Of a stretch of DNA of 48,113 nt, positions 15,768 to 24,886 are shown piece after piece (the stretch's first letter is position 1; each line of letters starts with the position of its first letter). The notes below the pieces were generated by a model. The model worked only from the letters and a program-made list of their open reading frames with translations. It had not been told where the DNA came from and did not search any database. The position numbers and the translations under genes are program-made. Origin of the DNA: Flaviramulus sp. GTDB lineage: Bacteria; Bacteroidota; Bacteroidia; Flavobacteriales; Flavobacteriaceae. The DNA lies in the NCBI GenBank assembly GCA_030731745.1, contig JANQTJ010000025.1:1-48113 (forward strand). Reading direction: 5' to 3'.

Positions 15768-16976
15768 ATGCTTCAATTTTACTCATCATCAGCTAGAATT
15801 ATTAACACCAAAAGGAGTGTTGAAGAATGTTTAGAAAGCGCTTTGGGGGATGATAATAAAAGTATTGATTTACTTATATATCACGCCACTCTTGGGCATG
15901 ATTTTAATGATATTTTAGAAAAATCAAAAGAATTGTATCCTAATGCTGATGTTGTTGCTGCCTCATGTTGCGGTATAGTTGGTAAAGAAGGCGTAAGTGA
16001 GTCTATGAAAGACATGGCACTTATGGCTATTAAAGGAAATGATTACGCTTTAGCGCATGTTAATGGTATATTTGGTCATAACTCCTACCAAAAAACTTTA
16101 GAAATCGCAAATTCTCTAAAGAGCAAAAAAAGTGGCATAAACATGATTTACTTTTTAGCATCTGGTATAGATATTAATAACACAGAATGTATATCTGCTT
16201 TTGAAAGTGTTTTTGGGGAAAATGTGACAATATTTGGTGCAACAGCATCTGATAATATGAAAGGTGTAGTAAGTTATCAAGCTGTAAATGATGCTGTTTA
16301 TGAAAATGGCGCATATGCAATAGGTTTTTGCGATCCTACATTAAAAGTCCATACACAAGCCACTCATGGTTTTTTAGCTGATGGAGAGCCACTAATTGTT
16401 ACTAAGTCTACGGGCAACATTATAAAAGAATTAAACGGCAAACCAGCATGGAGTGAATACTTAAAACATTTATCTGTTTCAGAAAATGCAACTTGTGGTG
16501 ACACTATTCCTATAGGTGCTTTAGCAGAAGAATTAAGTGAAGGTTTAAGTCTTGAATATGGGAATAGTCATATTTTAAGGGTAGTTACTAAGCATGAAGG
16601 TGATGATATGTATTATGCAACTTCTTGTGAAGAAAACACAAAATTATGGCTCACTGTAAGAGATGAAGGATTGATATTTGATGAAATGACCAATATGACA
16701 GATTCATTACTAAGTAAAATAGAAGATGAAGAAGTTGTTGCAGTTTTTCATGCAGATTGTTTGGCAAGAGGGCGTTTTTTATTTAATAGAATTTTTAAAG
16801 AAGAGTTAGTGGCTAAAATGCAAAATCCCTTTCATAACAATAATGTGTGTCCACCTTGGTTAGGTATGTATGGTTTTGGTGAATTTGCTCGTTTAGGAGG
16901 TAAAAATACCTATCATAATTATACCACAGCGCTATATGTCATTACTAGAAATTTAATGGTTAGATTAAATGAATAG
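15768..16976 (+). CDS. FIST-domain signal protein
   Basis: A 402 aa cytoplasmic protein made of the FIST_N and FIST_C domains, with no membrane segment. FIST_N covers about 20-200, with SCCGIVGKEGV (about 66-76) and FGATASDN (about 157-164). FIST_C covers about 215-380, with CLARGRFLF and a C-terminal GFGEFARLGGKNTYHNYT, the usual GE motif. FIST is a predicted intracellular ligand-sensing module, often thought to bind small molecules such as amino acids. It overlaps the following histidine kinase by 8 bases, so it is almost certainly that kinase's sensory partner supplied as a separate protein. Confidence 0.92.
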   Translation: MLQFYSSSARIINTKRSVEECLESALGDDNKSIDLLIYHATLGHDFNDILEKSKELYPNADVVAASCCGIVGKEGVSESMKDMALMAIKGNDYALAHVNGIFGHNSYQKTLEIANSLKSKKSGINMIYFLASGIDINNTECISAFESVFGENVTIFGATASDNMKGVVSYQAVNDAVYENGAYAIGFCDPTLKVHTQATHGFLADGEPLIVTKSTGNIIKELNGKPAWSEYLKHLSVSENATCGDTIPIGALAEELSEGLSLEYGNSHILRVVTKHEGDDMYYATSCEENTKLWLTVRDEGLIFDEMTNMTDSLLSKIEDEEVVAVFHADCLARGRFLFNRIFKEELVAKMQNPFHNNNVCPPWLGMYGFGEFARLGGKNTYHNYTTALYVITRNLMVRLNE

Positions 16977-18738
16977 TATAAAATTGGTTAATGAAGAGTA
17001 TTTTGATGATAAATATACTTTATTACAAAATGAAAATTTTAAACTTCAAGAAAAATTAAAAAAATATAACAATATACAGCAAGATCTTATTGCTGCCAAT
17101 TACCTAATAGATAAACAACTTGACACTTACAAGAAATTAAATTACTACATTAAAAGTTTTATTGAATCAAAAAATATTAAAGATTTTAAAAGTCTTATTA
17201 CACAAGCAGTTGTTGATATCTTTTCTTCTGAAAGTTCTATGGTTGTATTTTCCAATCAAGATGAGTTATCTATTTATACTGAAGGGTTGAAAAAAGAAGA
17301 ATATAGTTCAAGAAACATTTTTAAAGCAATTGAAAAGACAACCCTAAATATCTCAGAAAAAAAACCTTTTTATTTAAGTGAAAAAGATATAAATGATCAT
17401 ACTGCACTTGAAAAATTTCAAAGGATACTATTAAGAAAATTTGAATCTAAAGAAGAAGATTTTCAATTTTTCATAATTGGGATGGTGTCAAAAAAAATGG
17501 AATTTTGTTATGATAAATTAAATTTTGAAGCTCTATTGATGTTTGATAATTTTTCCGAACAATTATTTTCAATATTAAACAGTAGGATTTATAAAGAAAA
17601 TTTAATTTCAGAAAAAGAAAAGTATAAAGGTATTATTGCGAATATGCATCTAGGTTTGCTAGAGGTAGATGATAATGAAATGATACATTTGGTAAATCAG
17701 AGTTTTTGTTATATATCTGGTTATACAGAAGAAGAGTTGATAGGTAAAAGAGCCTTTGATATTTTGTTAGATGATAAAGGTAGACTAGCAATGAAAAAGA
17801 TTATTAGTTTGCGTAATAAAAAGCAATCTTCAATTTATGAAACTGAGATTATAAATAAAAAAGGAGAAAAACGAACGTGGTTAATAAGTGGTGCTCCAAA
17901 TTTCGGTATTAAAGGTGAACCTGTAGGTTCAATAGGCATTCATTTAGATATAACTAACCAAAAGAACTTAGAAAAAAATCTTATAAAATCGAATAATCAG
18001 TTAAAAAAAATAAATACTGAGTTAGATACATTTGTTTATAGAATTTCTCATGATTTAAGAACGCCATTACTTTCAATGATGGGTCTTATTGATTTAATTC
18101 AAGACGGGAATGATGATACTATGTCTGATAGTAATAAGGATTATTTTAATTTAATGTCAGAAAGTGTAAACAGATTAGATAAAACAATTCAAGAAATTTT
18201 ATATTATTCAAGAAACTCAAAATTAGATCTTCAAATTGAATCTATAGATATTCAAAAATTAATCTATAATATTTATGATGACCTAAAATACGTTAGCAAA
18301 AAAAGAATAACGTTTGAGACTAATTTTAACGAGATACATTTTATTAATTCAGATAAAGTTAGATTAGAAACTGTGCTTAAAAACATTATTAGCAATTCTG
18401 TAAAATATTTAAAACCTAATATTGATAAATCTTTTGTGAAGTTTGCAATAGCTAAAGAAAAATCAAAATATATTATTACAATCACTGATAACGGTATTGG
18501 TATAGAAAAAGAAAATTTAGATAAAATTTTTAATATGTTTTATAGAGCAACATCAAATGCTTTTGGTACAGGACTTGGTTTGTTTATAGTAAAAGAAACT
18601 CTTGGAAAATTAAAAGGTAAAATTTCAGTTAACTCTGAAATAAATGTTGGCACAAAATTTATAATAACACTCCCCATAAAACAAACAATAACTCCCTTAA
18701 AAAATAATGAAAACAAAATTAAAATTTCTGTTGATTGA
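16969..18738 (+). CDS. PAS-domain histidine kinase, cytoplasmic
   Basis: A 589 aa kinase with no membrane segment. Residues 1-60 form a coiled coil. A GAF-like or unassigned sensory region follows (about 65-205), then a PAS domain (about 216-335: LLEVDDNEMIHLVNQSF, YTEEELIGK, DITNQKNLE). The HisKA H-box FVYRISHDLRTPL has His361. The HATPase domain has LKNIISNSVKYL, DNGIGIE and GTGLGLFI. Being soluble, it probably senses an internal signal, in line with the FIST protein encoded immediately upstream (8-base overlap). The response regulator gene overlaps its 3' end by 32 bases, showing tight coupling. Confidence 0.93.
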   Translation: MNSIKLVNEEYFDDKYTLLQNENFKLQEKLKKYNNIQQDLIAANYLIDKQLDTYKKLNYYIKSFIESKNIKDFKSLITQAVVDIFSSESSMVVFSNQDELSIYTEGLKKEEYSSRNIFKAIEKTTLNISEKKPFYLSEKDINDHTALEKFQRILLRKFESKEEDFQFFIIGMVSKKMEFCYDKLNFEALLMFDNFSEQLFSILNSRIYKENLISEKEKYKGIIANMHLGLLEVDDNEMIHLVNQSFCYISGYTEEELIGKRAFDILLDDKGRLAMKKIISLRNKKQSSIYETEIINKKGEKRTWLISGAPNFGIKGEPVGSIGIHLDITNQKNLEKNLIKSNNQLKKINTELDTFVYRISHDLRTPLLSMMGLIDLIQDGNDDTMSDSNKDYFNLMSESVNRLDKTIQEILYYSRNSKLDLQIESIDIQKLIYNIYDDLKYVSKKRITFETNFNEIHFINSDKVRLETVLKNIISNSVKYLKPNIDKSFVKFAIAKEKSKYIITITDNGIGIEKENLDKIFNMFYRATSNAFGTGLGLFIVKETLGKLKGKISVNSEINVGTKFIITLPIKQTITPLKNNENKIKISVD

Positions 18739-19126
18739 TGACGATCATGTTTTTAATTTTTTACACTCAAAGTATATCGAGAAATTAGAAATTGAACACG
18801 AGGTAACTTGTTTTGAATCTCCATTAGAAGCATTTTGTTATTTTAGTAATTTAAGTATTGATAGCCTTCCAGATATTATATTTTTAGACATTAATATGCC
18901 AGAATTAAATGGATTTGAATTTTTAGATAAAATAATTGAAGAAAGTAATGAAATAATTGCAAAACTTAATATTTTCATAATAACGTCTTCTTTAAATATT
19001 TCTGATTTTGAAAAATCTAGAAAATACCCTTTCGTAAAAGGATATTATAATAAACCATTAGATTCTCAAAAATTAATTGACATAGTAAATTGGCTTTTTA
19101 GTAAAGATTTTAAAAAGTTTAATTAA
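18707..19126 (+). CDS. single-domain response regulator
   Basis: A 139 aa receiver domain with no output domain. It has the acidic cluster Asp11-Asp13, phospho-acceptor Asp61 (FLDINMPELNGFEF), the switch Thr/Ser in FIITSS and the conserved Lys in YYNKPLD. Such proteins act by binding a partner or passing phosphate on. The start lies 32 bases inside the kinase gene in another frame, and no later start would keep the first beta strand. With the FIST protein and PAS kinase it forms a complete three-gene signalling unit whose output is not encoded here. Confidence 0.9.
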   Translation: MKTKLKFLLIDDDHVFNFLHSKYIEKLEIEHEVTCFESPLEAFCYFSNLSIDSLPDIIFLDINMPELNGFEFLDKIIEESNEIIAKLNIFIITSSLNISDFEKSRKYPFVKGYYNKPLDSQKLIDIVNWLFSKDFKKFN

Positions 19127-19238
19127 TTTAAAATCTAAAGTAACATTAAATTAAAGCTATTAATTATTAACTTAAGTAAGTTTTAAACTTTTAGATACTG
19201 TTGTTTATGTGTATTATTGCAAAATTTAATTGTAACTT

Positions 19239-19817
19239 ATGAGTGTATTACAAACATTACAAGAACGAAGCAATCATACCTGTGAATTATGTACTTCAAC
19301 TGAAGGATTATCTCAATATACCATTCCACCATCCTTAAATGAAAATGTTGCAAATGATGTTTTAGTTTGCAAAACTTGTTTAAATCAAATTGAAGGCAAT
19401 GAACCCATGGATTCCAATCACTGGCGTTGTTTAAATGATAGTATGTGGAACGAGCATGTGGCTGTGCAAATTATGGCTTGGAGAATGCTACAAAGACTTC
19501 GAAATGAAGGTTGGCCAAAAGATTTACTTGATATGATGTATTTAGATGATGAAGCTATAGTGCTTGCAAGAGCAACTGGAGAACACGAAGATGCGGCTAA
19601 TAAAATTGTTCATCGTGATGTAAATGGTGTTATTTTAGAAGCTGGAGATTCGGTAGTTTTAATTAAAGATTTAAAAGTGAAAGGCTCTAGTATGGTAGCC
19701 AAACAAGGTACTGCTGTTAGAAATATTCGATTAGACCATCAAAACGATAAGTATATTGAAGGTAAAGTGGGGTCGCAACTTATTGTTATAATTACAGACT
19801 ATGTAAAGAAAATCTAA
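19239..19817 (+). CDS. PhnA-domain protein
   Basis: A 192 aa protein with an N-terminal zinc ribbon (two Cys pairs: CELC near 15-18 and CKTC near 44-47). The C-terminal PhnA domain (about 125-192) contains DVNGVILEAGDSVVLIKDLK, then KGTAV-like turn and GQLIV-like strand (VGSQLIVI). Although named after the phosphonate locus, PhnA is not needed for phosphonate use and its role is unclear. The middle segment (about 60-120, Trp-rich) is typical of the longer flavobacterial version. It is alone between the FIST operon and a broken GNAT gene on the other strand. Confidence 0.85.
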   Translation: MSVLQTLQERSNHTCELCTSTEGLSQYTIPPSLNENVANDVLVCKTCLNQIEGNEPMDSNHWRCLNDSMWNEHVAVQIMAWRMLQRLRNEGWPKDLLDMMYLDDEAIVLARATGEHEDAANKIVHRDVNGVILEAGDSVVLIKDLKVKGSSMVAKQGTAVRNIRLDHQNDKYIEGKVGSQLIVIITDYVKKI

Positions 19818-20281
19818 CTAATCTAAATTAAGATTTTCAATATCTAAGCTCATATTTATCAAATTTTTTTTAAATCCAACTTTTTCATAGGCTTTTATTG
19901 CGGCTAGGTTTTCATGATAAACATCAAGTCTTATTTTAAGAATATTTTTTTATTTACACCATTTAAGTAATTCTTTAATAATCAATTGATTTAATTGTTT
20001 TCCTCGATGAAGTTAGGACACATACATAAACCCAAGATAGCCTTGAAATTTATGTTTTAAATAATGCCTATCGGTTTTAATTTTCGCATACCCAGAAGCG
20101 ATTATTTTATTATTTATTTCTGCTACAACAACTTCAGATTCGTTGTTAGTATATCATAATAATTAATATTACCTGCCTTTATAGTGGGATCAAAAGGGCG
20201 TTCTGCTTCAATAACACCTTGCTCAAAAGCTAATAAGGTTGGTAAATCCTTTAGGGTGGCTATTCTAACTCTAGAAAGCAT
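19818..20281 (-). pseudogene. decayed GNAT N-acetyltransferase
   Basis: Reading the minus strand from the ATG at 20281 gives a normal GNAT start (RIATLKDLPTLLAFEQGVIE, then PFDPTIKAGNINYYD). A frameshift near 20144-20155 then moves the homology to another frame, which carries the rest of the fold: VVVAEINNKIIASGYAKIK, YLGFMYVS, the acetyl-CoA loop remnant RGKQLNQLII and the end (RLDVYHENLAAIKAYEKVGF). That frame has two in-frame stops. The TAA at 20013-20015 falls just before the RGKQ loop, and the TAA at 19950-19952 falls where Glu is expected in WCK-x-KNI. One frameshift and two stops make this a pseudogene rather than a sequencing slip. It ends 1 base from the PhnA stop and starts 2 bases after the DUF4440 stop. 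Confidence 0.88.
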
Positions 20282-20283
20282 TC

Positions 20284-20715
20284 TTAACTAGATGTGTCTG
20301 CTATTATTTTCCATTCGCCATCAATTTTTTTAAAAATAAGCATAAAAATCCCATCAGCATTTCCCACTTCACGCTTTATGTGATATTCTCCTAAAACATA
20401 ATAGGCACCATCATTAATTTTAGAAATAGCATTTATTTTAAAGTTTAATTTGCCTGTGTGGTCTTTTGTTGGATAGGCTTTTTGATAGCGTTCCAAGGTG
20501 TTTTCCCAACCTTTAACAATACCATTTAAGCCATAAAATTTCAACGAATCACTCTTCCAATATCCTTCCATATATCCTTCCAAATCATCATCAGACCAAG
20601 CTAAACGTTGTTTTTTTAAAACTTTCTCAATAGCTTTTTTATCAGCTTCTTCATCAGTTTGTGAATAGCTATTAAAAAGGGATAATATACAAAGTGCTAG
20701 AATTATTTTTTTCAT
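20284..20715 (-). CDS. exported DUF4440/NTF2-like protein
   Basis: A 143 aa protein with a signal peptide (MKKIILALCILSLFNSYSQ) and a cone-shaped NTF2-like domain. The domain begins with helix KKAIEKVLKKQRLAWSDDDL, continues GYMEGYWKSDSLKFYG and ends DGEWKIIADTSS, which matches the DUF4440/YybH pattern. A GTG two codons earlier (20721) is possible, but the ATG gives a standard signal peptide. Such domains often bind small ligands or act as small hydrolases or isomerases; here no active-site residues can be named. It is upstream of, and probably once co-transcribed with, the broken GNAT gene. Confidence 0.85.
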   Translation of the reverse strand: MKKIILALCILSLFNSYSQTDEEADKKAIEKVLKKQRLAWSDDDLEGYMEGYWKSDSLKFYGLNGIVKGWENTLERYQKAYPTKDHTGKLNFKINAISKINDGAYYVLGEYHIKREVGNADGIFMLIFKKIDGEWKIIADTSS

Positions 20716-20882
20716 TTTCACTCAATTATAATTATTTTAATCTGGGTAAAAATAATTAAATCTGTTATTTATTTGGTTAATCATCGTTAAAATTGACATC
20801 AATTATTTTTTTGTCCTAGGTAAAAATCTTTTAATCGAAAAAATAGTGGGATTACTTTTTTGGTTATATATATTTACTTAGT

Positions 20883-20905
20883 AATCAATTGATTGCTTTC
20901 CCTCA
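20883..20905 (+). promoter_or_regulatory. palindrome and TTCCCTCA motif before the STAS gene
   Basis: A perfect 12-bp palindrome AATCAATTGATT (20883-20894) is followed at 20898-20905 by TTCCCTCA, the same octamer seen upstream of the TPR-kinase unit. It lies about 36-58 bases before the STAS start codon. This may be a regulatory site; the AT-rich palindrome alone could be chance. Confidence 0.25.
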
Positions 20906-20940
20906 GATTTATTGTTTAATTATTTAAAATCACTCTTATT

Positions 20941-21222
20941 ATGGATTTACAAATTACTAGTTGTAATAACTTTTTTAATGTAAAAGGCATTCTTAACAGA
21001 AACAATGTTCATGTGTTTCAAAATGAATTTAAAAATATTTTTAATCAGTTAAATGAGGTTACTATAAGTATTCAAGAGATTGAAAGCATGGATAAGTATG
21101 GCGTTGCAGTGATTGCAAAACTGCACGAAGATGCACTTATTAAAAATAAAAAGTTATCGATAATAGGTTTTGGTTGTAAAGATTTATACGATCATTTTAA
21201 AACACAAGTTCCTGCTGCATAA
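20941..21222 (+). CDS. orphan STAS-domain protein
   Basis: A 93 aa single STAS domain with the alternating strand/helix pattern of anti-sigma-factor antagonists (FFNVKGILNRNNVHVF, VTISIQEIESMDKYG, KKLSIIGFG). The site that is usually DSSG, where the kinase phosphorylates Ser, reads D51-K52-Y53-G54. It therefore cannot be switched in the standard way. No anti-sigma kinase or phosphatase gene is adjacent. It ends 1 base from the convergent DUF4407 gene. The fold is plausible; the partner is unknown. Confidence 0.7.
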   Translation: MDLQITSCNNFFNVKGILNRNNVHVFQNEFKNIFNQLNEVTISIQEIESMDKYGVAVIAKLHEDALIKNKKLSIIGFGCKDLYDHFKTQVPAA

Positions 21223-21223
21223 T

Positions 21224-22324
21224 TTATAATATATTTTTCTGGTGTTTGTAAAAAGCATCAGCCTGAAGCTGCATAAGTTCCCTCGCTTTTGTGCGCTTAT
21301 AGGTATATAATTCGTCTTCTTTTTCAATGTCTTTATAAATTCGATCATTTAAAGCGTAATCTGTTTTTATCATTGCTTCTCTTTGATTTTTATTTTGAAG
21401 CACATTCGTTTTTATAGCCATTTCTTGGTCTTCAAGTTTATAATCGTAAGCACCTTTTGGTGAAAGTAATTTTGCGAAAATTGGAGATGTTTCTATGGCT
21501 AAAAATAATAGAAATATAAAAAATGATGGTAACCAAGGTAGTTTTTCTAAGGCATTTACTCGCGCCATTAAACCATCAAAATTGTTTATAATAGGTTGTG
21601 ACGATATTATTTGATTTTCATAATCATCATTTAAATTTGCAATATTAGTTTCAATACCTCTAATTTTAGTTTTATTATCTAGTTTTAGTTGTTGTAATTC
21701 AGCTAATGCAGCATCATGTTTTTCACGTTTTTCTGAGTAAACAGGTCCTTTTCCTAAAAGTTTTGTGCCAGCAGTTCCTTCTGCTTCAGATATGTAGGTG
21801 TCATAAAGTGAATTTACTTCTACTTCCTTTAAATTAACTTGATTTTCTAAATCCTTTATATCATTTTCTAGTGCTTTGATATTCGGATTATACTGTTCGG
21901 CTATTTGCATTTTATTAGCTAAAGTCATGCTGTTTTTTTGTTCTAATAAAACCTGATTAATTTCTTTTTCAAATATTTTAAGCTCTAAAGGTTTTGAAAT
22001 AACTACGGCAATAATTATAGCTAAAACTATTCGAGGTAAAGCATGAATAATCTCATCAACTATATTTCCCGTTTTTTTTATGGTAGATACTATGTAGCGG
22101 TCTAGATTAAAAATGAGTAAACCCCAAATAAAGCCAAAGAATATTGCACTATATAGATTATCGAAAACTGTGTAAAGTGCGTAACTAGCAGCTATAAAAG
22201 CCATAACTGCTGTAAAAAAAACAGTGGCGCCAATACCTGCATATTTGTTTTGCTCACCTTTGGAGCAGTTATTTAAAATATAGGTATCTGCACCAGAACA
22301 GATAATAAAAAAACGATTTAACAT
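21224..22324 (-). CDS. DUF4407 membrane protein
   Basis: A 366 aa protein with four membrane segments. Three lie in the N-terminal third (about 32-52, 58-75 and 92-112) and one at about 260-280. Between them is a long charged coiled-coil region (about 120-240) rich in Glu, Asn and Leu. The N-terminus (FFIICSGADTYILNNCSKGE) and the FGFIWGLLIFNLDRYIV segment are the family signatures of DUF4407. Topology suggests an envelope protein with a large extramembrane coiled coil. No biochemical function is established. It is followed by no visible terminator at its convergent junction with the STAS gene. Confidence 0.88.
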   Translation of the reverse strand: MLNRFFIICSGADTYILNNCSKGEQNKYAGIGATVFFTAVMAFIAASYALYTVFDNLYSAIFFGFIWGLLIFNLDRYIVSTIKKTGNIVDEIIHALPRIVLAIIIAVVISKPLELKIFEKEINQVLLEQKNSMTLANKMQIAEQYNPNIKALENDIKDLENQVNLKEVEVNSLYDTYISEAEGTAGTKLLGKGPVYSEKREKHDAALAELQQLKLDNKTKIRGIETNIANLNDDYENQIISSQPIINNFDGLMARVNALEKLPWLPSFFIFLLFLAIETSPIFAKLLSPKGAYDYKLEDQEMAIKTNVLQNKNQREAMIKTDYALNDRIYKDIEKEDELYTYKRTKARELMQLQADAFYKHQKNIL

Positions 22325-22409
22325 GATACGATTGATTTTGATTGATGTCTATAAGAACGTAAAACGTAGTAATTTGTTACACAATCAAATAAAAAACACT
22401 TATAGGATT

Positions 22410-23288
22410 TTATAATTCCTCATTGTTTTTTTCCTTTTTAGATAAAAAACTTTCAATAATAACTGTTGCAAGAATTAAAGAACCACCAATAAAAGTATTG
22501 ATTGTTGGTATTTCGTTAAGAAAAAAGTAAGCCATTACAATACCAAAAATCGGTTGAGAACTACCAATAATACTTGCTGTACTAACTGAAAAATATTTTA
22601 AAGAGCGGATAAAAAGCGAATGCCCAATGGCAGTTGTAAATAACGCGAGTATAATAACAAATGGATATTGTGTTTCAATATTGTCTGTTCCCATTATGAA
22701 CAAAAAAGGAATTAAAACAACACTTAAAATAATGATTTGGTATAACATAAGTACAGAGCCATTATAGTGTACAACATGCTTTTTTATAATAAGATTTCTA
22801 AGAGCATAGCATACTGCTGAAAATAAACCGAGCAAAACACCTTTAACATGTGAGTTTTCAAAGTTAAAATCTGGTGCAAGTATGTAAATTCCAATTAAAA
22901 CGATGGTTCCTAAAATTATATGAGTAAAGTTGAATTTTGATTTTATAAAAAATGGTTCTAATAGGGCAGTGATTACTGGAAACGTAAAAAGAGATAACAT
23001 GCCTAGTGCTACATTTGAAAGTTTTAAAGCATAAAAATAAGTGATCCAATGGGTGCCTAAAAAAAGAGCGCTTGTTACAACTGTTGGAATATCTTTTTTG
23101 GAGTTTATTTTTATGTTGAGTTTTTTATACTTACAAAATGCAAATAAAAATACAGCACCTAATACACAACGCCACCAAATTATTACTGGTGTTGGTAAAT
23201 TTATAAACTTACCTAAAACTCCCGAGGTACTAATTAACAGAGTTGCTAAGGTAAGTAACAGGAGTTGGTTGGAGTGCTGGTTTTTCAT
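22410..23288 (-). CDS. EamA/DMT-family transporter
   Basis: A 292 aa permease with ten predicted membrane helices and two EamA repeats (about 5-138 and 148-282). The usual polar positions are visible: WWRCVLGAVFLF in the first repeat and SSQPIFGIVMAYFFLNE in the second, which matches the family's final-helix motif (P-x3-x2-x5-E). Members export or import amino acids, nucleotide precursors or other small metabolites; the substrate is not predictable. It lies 85 bases downstream of the DUF4407 start and reads the same way as the M20 gene upstream. Confidence 0.9.
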   Translation of the reverse strand: MKNQHSNQLLLLTLATLLISTSGVLGKFINLPTPVIIWWRCVLGAVFLFAFCKYKKLNIKINSKKDIPTVVTSALFLGTHWITYFYALKLSNVALGMLSLFTFPVITALLEPFFIKSKFNFTHIILGTIVLIGIYILAPDFNFENSHVKGVLLGLFSAVCYALRNLIIKKHVVHYNGSVLMLYQIIILSVVLIPFLFIMGTDNIETQYPFVIILALFTTAIGHSLFIRSLKYFSVSTASIIGSSQPIFGIVMAYFFLNEIPTINTFIGGSLILATVIIESFLSKKEKNNEEL

Positions 23289-23390
23289 AAAATGTTCCTA
23301 AACTTGTGTTAGCGATTGCAGTGGAAATCCTTTTGCTTTTGTAAAAGATTGAAATGTAAAGCGCGACCCTGTTTTTCAAAGGATAACACC

Positions 23391-24785
23391 CTATTTATTT
23401 TTTGAGAGCTCAGTAAAATATTTGTAAAATAATGGAATGGTTTCAATCCCTTTTAGGTAATTCCAAACCCCAAAATGCTCGTTTGGTGAGTGAATGGCAT
23501 CGCTATCTAGACCAAAGCCCATTAAAATGGTTTTGCTTTTTAATTCTTGCTCGAATAAAGCTACAATAGGAATGCTACCACCACTTCGCTGTGGAATAGG
23601 GATTTTTCCGAAGGTGTCCTGATAGGCTTTACTTGCTGCTTTATAGCCAATATTATTTATTGGCGTTACGTAGCCTTGGCCACCATGATGTGGTTTTACT
23701 TTAATGGTAACACCTTTTGGAGCAATGCTTTCAAAGTGTGTTTTGAATAACTCAGTAATTTCAATCCAATCTTGATGCGGTACTAAGCGCATGGATATTT
23801 TGGCGTAAACTTTACTTGCGATAACGGTTTTTGCGCCTTCGCCAGTGTAGCCTCCCCAAATACCATTAACATCTAAAGTTGGGCGTATGGAGTTTCTTTC
23901 GTTTGTGGTGTAACCCGCCTCCCCATAAACAGCATCAATATCTAAGGCTTTTTTATAGTTTTCTAAGCTAAAGGCGGCTTTTGCCATTTCAGCACGTTCT
24001 TCTTCAGATAGTTCTTCAACCTTATCATAAAAACCAGGAATGGTGATGTGGTTATTTTCATCGTGAAGCGAAGCAATCATTTTTGTTAACACATTAATTG
24101 GGTTAGCAACTGCGCCACCGTATAAGCCAGAGTGTAAATCACGGTTTGGACCTGTTACTTCAACTTCAACATAACTTAGTCCTCGCAAGCCTGTTGTTAT
24201 AGAGGGTACATCGTTAGCAATCATACCAGTATCCGAAATAAGAATCACATCATTTGCTAACTTTTCTTGATTATTTTTTACAAATGTGGCAAGATTAGAA
24301 CTCCCAACTTCTTCTTCGCCTTCAATCATAAATTTCACATTACAAGGTAGCTGATTAGTGGTTGTCATATACTCTAAAGCTTTAACATGCATATACATTT
24401 GCCCTTTATCATCACAAGCACCACGAGCATAAATAGCACCTTCTGGGTGTAAATCTGTCTTTTTTATAACGGGCTCAAAAGGAGGAGACGTCCAAAGATG
24501 TAATGGGTCTGGTGGTTGAACATCATAATGTCCATATACCAGTATTGTAGGTAAGTTTTTGTCTATAATTTTTTCTCCGTAAACTATCGGGTAACCTTCG
24601 GTTTTACAAATTTCAACAGCATCACATCCGGCTTTTTCTAGGCTAATTTTAATGGCATCAGCTGTTTTTAAAACATCATTTTTATAGGCTGAATCTGCGC
24701 TTATTGATGGAATTTTTAAAAGTTGGATGAGTTCATTTAAAAATCGATCTTTATGTTCTTTTATGTAAGTTTGAATAGTATTCAT
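23391..24785 (-). CDS. M20-family metallodipeptidase
   Basis: A 464 aa cytoplasmic zinc peptidase of the M20A group, like carnosine or broad dipeptidases. Metal and catalytic residues are present: His86 and Asp88 (VYGHYDVQP), the ARGACDDKGQ bridge Asp (125), the Glu pair in IEGEEEVGS (155-162), Asp in LISDTGM and a late His (DAIHSPNEHFG). A dimerisation insert begins near 205 (LRGLSYVEVEVTG, then DLHSGLYGG). A TAnnTTTG element (TACTTTTG on the minus strand, 24809-24816) lies 24 bases before its start. The tRNA-Leu gene is divergent from it. Confidence 0.93.
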   Translation of the reverse strand: MNTIQTYIKEHKDRFLNELIQLLKIPSISADSAYKNDVLKTADAIKISLEKAGCDAVEICKTEGYPIVYGEKIIDKNLPTILVYGHYDVQPPDPLHLWTSPPFEPVIKKTDLHPEGAIYARGACDDKGQMYMHVKALEYMTTTNQLPCNVKFMIEGEEEVGSSNLATFVKNNQEKLANDVILISDTGMIANDVPSITTGLRGLSYVEVEVTGPNRDLHSGLYGGAVANPINVLTKMIASLHDENNHITIPGFYDKVEELSEEERAEMAKAAFSLENYKKALDIDAVYGEAGYTTNERNSIRPTLDVNGIWGGYTGEGAKTVIASKVYAKISMRLVPHQDWIEITELFKTHFESIAPKGVTIKVKPHHGGQGYVTPINNIGYKAASKAYQDTFGKIPIPQRSGGSIPIVALFEQELKSKTILMGFGLDSDAIHSPNEHFGVWNYLKGIETIPLFYKYFTELSKNK

Positions 24786-24846
24786 GAAGTGTTTTTGTAA
24801 ATCTTTTTCAAAAGTATAAAAAAAGAATGTTTTTAGGGGTTTGAAG

Positions 24847-24876
24847 TTTGCAATTTAAAAATCTTGTTTATATTTG
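24847..24876 (+). promoter_or_regulatory. complete promoter for tRNA-Leu
   Basis: TTTG (24847-24850), an 18-base spacer and TATATTTG (24869-24876) form a textbook Bacteroidota promoter. The start point falls just at the 5' end of the tRNA, so little or no leader precedes it. Confidence 0.85.
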
Positions 24877-24886
24877 CAAACCTTTA

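Noticed and set aside
20883-20894. AATCAATTGATT palindrome as a firm operator
   Set aside because: A very similar palindrome occurs inside the broken GNAT gene (ATCAATTGAT near 19981), and such AT-rich 12-mers are expected by chance in this composition.
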